A DNA stretch of 64,000 nucleotides from Serpula lacrymans var. lacrymans S7.9. Taxonomy: Eukaryota; Basidiomycota; Agaricomycetes; Boletales; Serpulaceae. Under the pieces are notes generated by a model. It had not been told where the DNA came from, searched no databases, and saw only the letters and a program-made list of their open reading frames with translations. Location of the stretch: the NCBI RefSeq assembly GCF_000218685.1, contig NW_006763290.1:5606908-5670907 (forward strand), written 5' to 3'. Every line of letters begins with the position of its first letter. Within the stretch, counting starts at the first letter, position 1. Below, piece after piece: positions 54,426 through 64,000 of this stretch. Both the position numbers and the translations under genes were made by a program.

Positions 54426-57400
54426 TCAGCGATCGAGTCTCCGTGTCTCGCTGAACTCAGTTCTAGGGTGGACATAATCACTTGAGAGTCCGATCATAAC
54501 GATTTGAATAACACGCTCACCTCGACACGCCGCCCACCCAGAGCCGTGCACAAACCGTTCAAAAGACACTCTGATCGGCGACGTCGACGCCCCCACAAGT
54601 CTCCTCGTACGAAAATCACACCAGCTCTGTCTATGCGCAAGGGGCACCCAATACAGCAACTTCTTTCCCATTCGGGTGAATTTGGAGTTGGGATCACAGC
54701 TTGAAGTGAAGGAAACCCAGCCTGAAGACGATGGCGAGCCCAGTTCGTCGTAGGGCTGGATATCGGAATGGCAATTCCATATTCTGACCGTCTTATCGCG
54801 CGACCCCGATGCAACATGTTTTCCTCCCGACAGGAACGTAACGGAGGTGATAGCATGGGTGTGGCCGTGAAACGGCCCAGCCCTCGTCATCCGTCCAGTA
54901 GCCACATCCCAAATCCTCATCGTCTGATCCCCAGACCCAGATGCCACCTGTTTTCCATCTGGTGACACCGCGACGGAACTGACCCATTTCGTATGCCCCC
55001 GAAACGGTCCTGCGACTGTGTTACCAGTGGCGACGTCCCAGACTCTGATTGTTTTATCATCAGAACCAGATATGAGCCGCTTTCCGTCTGGTGAGAATAC
55101 GACCGAGTTGATGGCTTCTGTGTGGCCTTTTAATGGGTCCATGGCCATCTGAACAGCCGCCACGTCCCATATTATGATCGTCTCGTCCATAGAGCCAGAG
55201 GCTAGCTGATTTCCATCCGGTGAGAACGTAACAGTATGGACCGCTTTTCGATGTCCTTTGAATGGCCCCACCATCATCTCGCCAGTCGCTACATCCCACA
55301 TCCTGATATCCTTATTCCCAGAAGCAGAAACCAAGGACTTGCCATCAGGTGAGAACGTAACCGACTTGACTGCTTTCGTGTGCCCTTGGAATGGGCCTGC
55401 CACCATATGACCAGTCATCACATCCCACACCCTAGATGTTGTGTCGTCAGAGCCAGAGGCAATATATTTTCCGTCGGGCGAGAAGCTAATACAAGTCACA
55501 CCGTCGGTGTGCCCGTGAATGGGACCTGGCCCTGTCATCTGACCAGTCTTCATATCCCATAGCCTAATAGTCTGATCGGTAGAACCGGAGGCCAGGCATT
55601 CCCCATCTGGTGAAACCGCAACAGAACTGATCCCTTCTGCATGACCTTGCACTGGGATTTCCATCGCTTGCCTATTAACAACATCCCAGGTTCTGATCGT
55701 CTCATCACTCGAGCCAGAAGCCACCTGTCTTCCATCCGGCGAGAACGCAACCGAAGAGATCCATCCAGAGTGTCCTCGACATGGTCCAACCACTATCTGA
55801 GCAGTGGCTATATCCCAAATACTGACAGTTGTATCGAAACAACCAAAGGCTAATTGCCTCCCATCTGGTGAAAATGCAACCGACATGATTTGATCACGCC
55901 CCCGGAATTCTGGGCCTGCCACTATCTGACCAGTCGCTATATTCCAGATCCTGATTGTGGAATCACTCGAGCCAGAAGCTATCTGTTTCCCATCTGGCGA
56001 GAACGCGGCACAGTTGACACCCGCTGTGTGACCTCGGAATATCTTTCCCATCTTCCAATCATCGGTCGTGTAGATTCTGACCATCTTATCAGCACAGGCT
56101 GAGACAAGCTGCTTTCCGTCTGGAGAGAATGCGACAGAGTTGACACAATGAGTGTGGCCTAGAAGTGGGTCTACAACGAGATGGCCAGTGGCAACCTCCC
56201 AGACTCTGATCGTCTCGTCTTCAGACCCAGATGCCAGAAGTTTCCCATCGGGTGAAAAAGCAACAGATTGGACTGGTTTGGTATGACCCTGAAACGGATG
56301 CATCATGATATCGCCAGTTGCTACATCCCAAATAATGACGGTTTTGTCACCAGAGGCAGAAGCCAACTGGGTACCGTCTGGTGAAAATGCAACAGAATGG
56401 ACGGTTAGTTCGTGGCCCCGAAGTGGACTTAGCATTCTTTGACCGGTATTTGCATCCCAGATCCAGACGCTCTTGTCACTGGAAGCAGAAGCCAGTCGTT
56501 TTCCGTCAGGCGAGAATGCCACTGATCTGACAATGTGGTTATGACCAGTAAAAACATTCATCACGAGAGGCCACGTCTTGTCTTTGCCAGTAACGGTCAG
56601 TAGGTTACTAAAACGATGCAGATAAGTCCTAGATACAAGGGAGTCTTGAGGTGCGAAAGGTAAAGCAGACAAATAGATGTGTGGTAGACTTTGCGAGATA
56701 GGTTCATCAAAATTGGCAATGAAACGCCGAGCATCTCGCGCGAATTCTTCTAGCTTCATGGTAATAGCCTGTCCGACGTCAATGATATGATTTCCTCAGT
56801 TTAGAATACCTGTTCACTTACACTGAGATGGGGCGTTACGATGACCAATACCATGAGAGCAACGGACACGTCATGGATTAAGGTCATCACTTCTAACCAA
56901 TGAAGAAAATGGGTTCCAAATAACGTCCTCAACATTTCTGGAAGCCAATCACAGTCAGACAGACATTGTGAAGCGTCTACGAGATGATCTCCCCAGAACC
57001 GACATGCATAAGCGAGATGAATGCCTATATCTTTCTTAATGCGTCCTGCCAAATCTTGGACATCCTGATTTCGGACAAAAGAAGTCTCGAGTCCGCATAT
57101 ATTAAACTTTAGGCCATCGTTTGGGTCATACATGATCTGCAGGCATGCTCGTAAGAGGTCTAAATTCTTGTTGCTCCGCGTTTTGGGATGAATTCGGAGT
57201 GGATCTGGACACAGGTGTGATTCGAGGAGGAATTCCGCGAATGATAGATGACCAATGCGAACCAGCCCATCATCAGCGGTGGATATGACGGACTTCAACC
57301 TGTCCAGAACGAAGTCAATCGCACTTTCTTTGACAGATATGAGGATGAAATGTTTGAGGTGCTTGCGCGACAATGGCGCTTTTGAGAAAACGATTGCACT

Positions 57401-58578
57401 TAACAATGGTTGAAATACGGCTTGGCTCGTTGCATTCATGTGGAGATTTCCAAGAGCATGCGAAGCTACTTGACTATAAAGTCCGTCAATGTTGTCTTGT
57501 ACCATCATAGCATCTCCAGTTAGTATGGAGTCTAGTTGATCCTCAGGAACACCCTGTTCAATGAATCGCATAGCTGTCTCTGCCCAGATGAAGAGGCCGG
57601 CCGCACGAGTCGTCAGTTTTTGGATTATGGGTAATCCAGGCCAATCAGTATCCTCCAAAGAGGGGAAGTCCATCTTTAATTGATCAAAGCGACTCTCGAA
57701 GAACATGCGGACGTCCGATAACGAAGCAGGGGTCACCTGGTCTCCAGTGGAAAGGGTAACGACTTGACAGACCTGGCGTAAAGATTCTGGCACTCGATCA
57801 TCTCGACTGGTGAAAATCAGTCTAAGGGTCTTAGGAAGCTTGGACCACTTTACGAGAGTATCAATTAGAGCTCTGCGTCGTTGGTGCTGTCGAGAATCTC
57901 CACATTCGTCCAAAGCATCGATGACGATGACTGGATATCTGAGCATTATTTATTTTGAATACATACATTCGTCCAAAAGGTAATTGCATACCTAAACCCT
58001 TGCTCTTTTGTGAACTTGGGCTCAGCATCCACCAGAGGCTCTTTGATGAGAACATTGAAATGATCCAGTATGTCTGGCCTTTGCGGATCCGCTCGTCGAT
58101 CCTGCAAATTCTGGATAATGGCAGATGCTATGTTGGTATCGAACTGGGCAAGGTCATACGCTACTGTGCACCACAGAGCTGTCGGGTCGCTGGACGAGGC
58201 ATCATCTCTACGGAAGAAGAAGGATCCACCAAGCCGACCCGCCCCAGTGAGTTGAGATAACAAGCTAGAAGCTACTGCAGATTTCCCTGCTCCAGGGTTA
58301 CCTTTGATCCAAAGGATATTTTCCTCCGCAGTCGAATTGTCAAGCCAATGGTGTATTTCTTTGAAAATGTCTTCTCGAGTGCCTTCCATGCATGGCTGCA
58401 CATAACGAAGATAACGATTGGCTGGCTTCAGCCTTGATAGTATCCTCTCATTTTCAGACTTAACTCCTGCAGAATAGATGTTGGTGATGTTCGTTGTGTG
58501 GTTGTACTGACTGCCTGCAATATCATTGAAAACCCCATGGCTAGCATCGATGTTGCTCGAGTTTTCAAAATAGGGCAT
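54426..58578 (-). CDS. NACHT-WD40 NLR protein (14 WD40 repeats)
   Basis: Three exons, joined at 57946-57999 and near 56770-56824. The N-terminus GVFNDIAGSQYNHTTN is typical of agaricomycete NLRs. NACHT carries Walker A GNPGAGKSA, Walker B VIVIDALDECG and sensor LIFTSRDD, followed by a helical region. The last exon (about 777 residues) has 14 WD40 repeats of 43 residues, pattern GHTxxVxSVAFSPDGKxLAS and TIRIWDVATG, enough for two seven-blade propellers. A tail of about 110 residues follows. Related fungal proteins (HET-E/HET-D type) sense non-self and trigger cell death, with specificity set by the highly similar repeats. That role is inferred. No effector domain is visible at the N-terminus. 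Confidence 0.92.
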
Positions 58579-58690
58579 CCAACGCTTGACCGAAATTCGA
58601 ACGGGATGCCAGCGTGATTTTACGGTGCAATGACAACGGTAGTAGTAGGATGCAAATGCAACATGAATTGTGGCGGTAACGCCTTACAAA

Positions 58691-58698
58691 TTTATAGG
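58691..58698 (-). promoter_or_regulatory. TATA box of the NACHT-WD40 gene
   Basis: CCTATAAA on the minus strand, about 115 bases before the start codon at 58578. Confidence 0.45.
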
Positions 58699-58810
58699 TT
58701 TAAGCGGTGCTACTGTTATATTTACACCGTGACCGAGGCCCGCCTCTTACAAGTTACAGAATAATACACCTCTAACTATATCTCTATCTATCCATCCTAG
58801 TATGAAATTC

Positions 58811-60960
58811 CTACTCAACCACACGTTTCCTGAACAAGAGCTTTGCTTTCATATTTGGCGTACTGGCCGGACCGAACGTTATATTGGTTGGCCGCACAGC
58901 CCCGTCTTCAAACTTGATATCGTATGTTACAACGATGTGAGCTAGCATCGTCTTCAGCTCACTTGCCGCGAAAAAGCGTCCAGGACTGTTGAAAGTCATA
59001 AAAGTTCATGGATTAGATTATAATGTAAAGGGGTTAATGTGTCATTTAAAAGAACATACCAAGAACCTCGACCATGTCCGAAAGGTAGATAATCCGCATT
59101 AGTGGAAACCATCTGGTGCCAAGCTTGTTCTCCCTCTTGCTTCTCATTGGCAAATCGAAACGGATTGAATACGTCAGCATTTTCATATATCTCGCTGTCG
59201 TAGTGTGTAGGCATCGATGCAACAGACACTGTACAACCAGCTGGTACGACAATTCCATTGGAAAATGTGAAATCTTTCAAAGCCTTGCGGGGCAAAGATA
59301 CTGTAAGAACCGTCAACTTCGTCAAACAAATGGTGTAGTCTTCCACAGATGAGAACTTACAGAAAGCAAAGTTGTCAAACCGTAGCGTTTCCTTCATGAA
59401 ACTGTCCACTTTTCGCATTTTTGTCAACGCAGCCTTTGACCAGCCTTCTTCTTCTACGATGGTTTCCACTTCTTCGCGTAGTGGTTTAACGTATTGAGGG
59501 TTTTCAGCTAAATGATATAACGCTTGTGTAAACATCTATGATGAAATTGAGTTGTCGCTACAATATTAATCAGGGAAAGGGGCATACCATGGACGATGAC
59601 TGTAATATGAAGTAAATGATCAGTGAAACGGCCAAACAAATCAAACAACAACAACGTACATGGATTGCGGTGAAATTAATTGCTAGCATACGCTTGACGA
59701 GGTTCTCTGCTGAACGCTCTTCTCCTTGTGCTTCGTCCATAAGCCATGACAACAGGTCACTCTAGTAATATCTCGTAAGAGCATGCGCATGTGATCGCGT
59801 CAAACACAACGTACCGGTTTTTCGTCCCAGTCACTCCCATATTCATCCAGATTCTTCTGACGTTCCTCTATTATAGGTCGTAGATGCTTCATTCCGCGCC
59901 GCATTGATCGAGGCAAGCTTGAAAGGAGTGTACCTACCACACTACACGTTGAAAGCCATTACATTGAGTTAATATTTGGGTGTGGCATGCTGTTACGTAC
60001 GGAGCCATGAAGTTAGGAAATAGATCAATTATGATAGCCGTCTTGATCACACTGAGGGCAAATCCAGTGGCCAAGTCGTTCCAATCAGGATCGCGACCTA
60101 ATGAAAATCCGATGAAAACGGGCATGAGACCATAAAGGTAAACACATTTACATAATGGGAGGCCAACTAAGACTCTATTGCTCGTTCGACACATAGCTTT
60201 TACGACGGTGCCAAAGGCAGGCACACTTGTCCATTCTGCGGAAAGGAAGCGTTTGGTGGTTAAAATAGGTGTCAAAGAGAAACTGAAGGAATTACCGTTG
60301 CCATTCAACTGAATATTATCATCAAAGGAAGTCTGGATTTCGTCTAGCATGTCCGGGAATTTAGCAGCAATGCTCCGAGTAAGCTGATGTAGGATGATTG
60401 GGGTATGATACGGGTTGTGAATTATCTCAGGGCCTAAGGTATATTTGGGTTTCAAAATCTACAAAGGTAACACATCAGCACTGATATCCATTATCATTTA
60501 CATGCAAATGAAGACATGCTACGCACATCGCTAGTTCTTTCAACAACAGATATATGATCTTCTGGGGCTTTCCGCATCTCCTCAACGAGCTTGTGGCCGC
60601 TCAGGAAGACATTCCAGCAGAACAAGCCCGGAATCTTGAATGCCATGCCCTTATGCTACATGGGTGCATCAGATGAAAATTACTTAGCCGAGCGAGGCAT
60701 TAATTGAACCTACGTTTGCGTATCCTTCCTGCAACATTTCGCGGGCACAGAATATGAACTTCAAAGCCCCCCAGTACGATGTGAGCAGGCCACCAGGGCC
60801 AACTGTTGGAATACTGTCGACCTACACCGAGTCAATGAAAATGCCATTTAAACAAGAAAGGCCAACATACATCAGGCCTCCTCAGGTATTTGGATATAGC
60901 GATAGACAGAAAAATAACAGTCACGAACGTGAAGGACAGGGGGGAAATTTCCTCTAACAT
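58811..60960 (-). CDS. Cytochrome P450 monooxygenase B
   Basis: Start at 60960 gives a membrane anchor (LSFTFVTVIFLSIAISKYL). Motifs: KFPDMLDEIQTSFDDN, RVLVGLPLC joined to RDPDWNDLATGF, ExxR in KETLRF, PTHYDSEIYENADVFNPF, and the haem loop FGHGRGSCPGRFFAASE, split by an intron as in P450-A. An intron at 59338-59397 joins NFAF to LSLPRKALKDF. A small SSSM exon lies near 59587-59657. The end is KLLFRKRVVE at 58811. Intron positions and most motifs match P450-A, so the two are duplicates. No damage seen. Substrate unknown. Confidence 0.9.
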
Positions 60961-62308
60961 TGTTTGCCTTGGGGTTGGAAAATAATAGTGAGACCATGTC
61001 AACTTAAACCTCTATAAAACAGGATGGGTTGTTGGCTATAGGAGTCTTTTCGAGACTGCATCAGAAATGCTGTGGGTTTCACTGGAATTGCAAAATGTGC
61101 ATCTAGTTTTGAATGATATGATGGACCTGTCGGTGATAAAATAGAATTACACGGGCCCGGGCGAGACGGACGCAGTCACCATGAATGGATTGACCCTATC
61201 CAATATCATACAGTAGTACCCACGACGCCGCCTTGGCATACCTCTTTGCGCTTCCGCTGTCGGCTTAGAGTCACAACATGTATCAGACATGCAAACTGTT
61301 TGATATTAATTTGCATCGAGGCAATTAAAAAATTTGACCAGTCACAGGCTGGCTCGCCTCGAGACACCTACATCATGAAATCAAGTCGTAGTGGTAAATA
61401 GATTTGATCTATCAACTCGGATTCGGATGCTGTGAAACCCATTCATTAAGCCATGTTCGCGAGCCAAAGGTTCAGAGAATATGCTATATTTGAACGCCTG
61501 TTACGGTCCGGCACTGAAATATCGAAAACGTTACAGTCAGTACTTTTGTTTCATTCAGCGAGTCGCACCTCTTCAGACATAGCAACCGAGTCATATGCCG
61601 CATCTGTCAATGGGTCTCCTGTCCAGTCGAATATGTGGTTTGGTCCTGTGTTGATTGACGGTGGGTACTAATCTATAGGTAATCGTTAATCGCTGATATG
61701 CTCTGTATACGTATATCAGATGCCTTTCATTCCCCGAGTCCAGTGCTCGAGGGCGTCCGTTTGTCACATCGTCTGTCAGGAGGTGGGAGACCGCCGTGAC
61801 TGCGGACCCTTATATAGGCCTCATATTTGATTAGTGACCGATTGGTTCCGTGCCACCAGTGCCTCTTGAACCATGGACAGTCCCTTGACCTTGACCTATC
61901 TGTCCAAGTCAGTTATCAATGATGGTGGTACTGTGATGGTGGTGCTATACTCGGCTTTTGCCGTCGTGCACGTTTGTGCAGAAACTGTTAGACGCTGGTT
62001 CATTATAGACGCCCTGGTGGCGCGCTTGATTTATGGGATGAACTACTACAGTTACTACGGTAGGTTATACCTCCGTTTTCTCTAACCTGGAATAGTATCC
62101 GCTCATTAGAACAACAAAAAGCATGATACCAGCAGTCGTCCCCGCTGTGCCAGTGATAGACAGATAGCCCTAGCCGTAGCTTTTCTCGATCACAGGCAGA
62201 TCCGACTCATTCAAAGTTGATATTATCAAAATGTTGTATTTTCAACTGCAAAGTATGCACTTGTATCTTCTATCCTACTCTTCGTTGATCGCACATCAAC
62301 AACATGGC
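60961..62308. other. Intergenic between P450-B and the C2-NACHT gene
   Basis: About 1.3 kb with divergent promoters expected. A TATATAGG at about 61811 precedes an ATG at 61873 whose 70-codon frame has no motif. It could be an unrecognised first exon or chance. The exact 5' end of the C2-NACHT gene may lie here. Confidence 0.35.
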
Positions 62309-64000
62309 ACACAGTCGTCGAAGCACATTTGCATCTGACCGGCTGGAAGGAGCCACCCAACCTATATGTACGAGCCCACTTCGATGACTTGATATCTGCA
62401 TCTGCCCGCACACGGACCATCAAGAAACAGTTCGACCCATCATGGAACGAGCAGTTTGTGTTGTGGGTCTAGTTACTCCATCAGAGAAAAATCAAATCAT
62501 CTTATCTACTCTGATAGACCAGCACGCGATATGTCGTCCGTGCTTCAGTTAAGTCTGAGGCATGATCGTTATTTTTTTGGATCGCAACTACTCTCAACAG
62601 CGGAAATAGAACTCGAACCTTTACTAGGAAAACGAAGAGATGAAGACAGTGAGTGTTTGCGCACTAGTTTTATCCTACTCATTCTTAGAGCATAAATTCT
62701 CAATACAGCTGAGAACATTAAAATAGATCTCGTTAGCTCAAAGAAAAAATCAAATATTTCGCTGAGTGGACATATTACGATACGTCTCCGAGAAAACGAA
62801 AATGTTTCCGCGGGACAGCTTGCTCTCGATGGTTTACATATTCACTCCGATGAACGTGATCCAGCGATGGACAGTTCACAAGGTAACAGTCCCGTCGGGC
62901 ATATTCTCGACAGGGTAGATTATGTGCAGTCGCTGTCGGTCATTATGTCAAAATTGGATATTTTCATGAAGATCGTAGATAGTGCTTCACAGGTGGGTTG
63001 ATTATTTTGTGATCTCCTGTCACTTAGTCGTTCTCTGCCTCATGTAGATTAATCCATACATAAGCATCGCATGGCAAATCACGTCTTCAGTATATCAAGT
63101 TCGTGTTCTATATTTTCGGTTCGGACGTGGCACTCTTATCTTAGATACAGATTGTCAAAGGGCAGCTTGACAGAGATAAGAAGATCGAGGACCTTGCTGC
63201 TATCATGCAAGACGTATATACTTTTGTCGATGTGGTACAGTCTTTCCCAGAGAAGCTAGCGCCTCTCGACGATACAATCCGCAAAATTCTTGCTCAGACA
63301 ATCGAATGTGTCATGTTCATTCGGGAGTACGCCGGAAATGGGTTTGGTGGTAGGTTTGTTGAAGCTATTTCATATATAAATGTTGACTACAAACTTGGCT
63401 ACAGTTAGACTTCTTCACAGCCCATGGGCTGATGTGAGGATTGCTGATTTCACACAAAACTTCAACCTCCTCAAGCAATCTTTCAACTCTGGAGTAGTGG
63501 TCCAAACTGCCATAGTTACCTTTCGAATTTATGACTCGGTCGAAAAGCTCGGTTTGCACTTCGCTTTGTCCTGTGAAATTCCTGATTAACTGTGATATTA
63601 GTAAGGGCGCAAAATCTGTCAAAACTCTTGCCAGCCGACATGGACGACCCATCTCGGACCAGTTGTTTACCCGACACACGTATTGACGTCCTTACATCCA
63701 TCGCCGAATGGGCTACCAGTCCTACGACCAAGGAAAATGTGTTGTGGCTGCACGGCCTCGCAGGGTCGGGAAAGAGCACTATATCGACCACAGTCGCAAA
63801 CTTCTTCCGTGAATTAAGGCGTCTCGGCGCGTTCACCTTTTTCAATCGCGACATCACAGGCAGAAGTGACCCAGCCATCGTCATCCGCACTCTCGCATAC
63901 CAGCTTGGCGAATTCGACTCCCGCATTGGATCTGCAATTTCTAAAGTGATAGAAAGCACACCTAGCATCAAGCAGTCCCCTATCAGATGGCAATTTCTAA
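62309..64000 (+). CDS. C2-NACHT NLR protein, 5' part
   Basis: Continues beyond the window. The C2 domain reads HLTGWKEPPNLYVRAHF, KKQFDPSWNEQFVL (intron), VLQLSLRHDRYFFGSQLL and SGHITIRLREN. The N-terminal helical region follows (INPYISIAWQITSSVYQ, VKGQLDRDKKIEDLAAIM, IECVMFIREYAGNGFG, FNSGVVVQTAIVTFRI), each piece joined by 50-60-nt introns. ADMDDPSRTSCLPDTR leads into NACHT with Walker A HGLAGSGKST. The frame is open to base 64000. Proteins of this layout are agaricomycete NLRs; the C2 part may tether the protein to membranes. The first exon and start codon were not identified; an acceptor before VVEAHL is likely. Confidence 0.85.

Noticed and set aside
61453..62085. Two short plus-strand frames before the C2-NACHT gene as separate genes
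   Set aside because: Neither shows a domain or a convincing splice partner. One may be a first exon of the NLR gene, but this could not be shown.
1..64000. CRISPR arrays, prokaryotic operons, ribosome-binding sites
   Set aside because: The intron-rich gene structure shows nuclear fungal DNA. No regularly spaced short repeats of CRISPR type are present.

Overview
The window is nuclear DNA of a filamentous basidiomycete, almost certainly a mushroom-forming agaricomycete. Nearly every gene carries many GT-AG introns of about 45-60 nt. The gene content fits that group: DUF6534 membrane proteins, Plavaka transposase, C2-NACHT and NACHT-WD40 proteins, and expanded P450s.

Left part (1-25.5 kb) is mostly ordinary genes. 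In order: a MYND zinc-finger gene (+); P450-A (-); a decayed Tc1/mariner transposase (-) split by a 1,983-bp TIR element with its own decayed cargo gene; a 2-oxoglutarate/Fe(II) oxygenase (+); a D-2-hydroxyglutarate/D-lactate dehydrogenase (+); the spliceosomal protein SmD2 (-); a DUF6534 membrane protein (-); an unresolved minus-strand locus; a SET methyltransferase (-); a rhomboid protease (-); and a dienelactone-hydrolase/SnoaL-like protein (-).

Middle part (25.3-42.4 kb) is a three-level nest of mobile elements. A CBM21 protein-phosphatase-1 regulatory gene is cut at 25557/41891 by an 8.25-kb chromodomain LTR retrotransposon (element I, TSD CTCCT). Element I is cut in its integrase region by a second LTR retrotransposon (element II, TSD GTTCC) with apparently intact gag and pol. 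The left LTR of II is cut by a 1,819-bp element (III, TSD GCGC). Removing each insertion with one TSD copy restores the interrupted sequence. Both LTR elements appear to be self-primed in the Tf1 manner.

Right-centre (44-53 kb) is a decayed Plavaka-transposon region: two minus-strand accessory genes facing a plus-strand Plavaka transposase. The transposase is hit by a second copy of element III in one intron, a 322-bp insertion in an exon, a tRNA-like sequence in another intron, and three stop codons. The 261-nt assembly gap lies inside this second copy of III.

Right part (53-64 kb) is NLR-rich. It holds a NACHT protein with 14 nearly identical WD40 repeats (-), with a decayed partial duplicate of its repeats just downstream; P450-B (-), a paralogue of P450-A; and the 5' part of a C2-NACHT protein (+) that runs off the window.

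The genes do not form an operon or an obvious biosynthetic cluster. The unifying theme is successive transposon insertion into genes and into other transposons.
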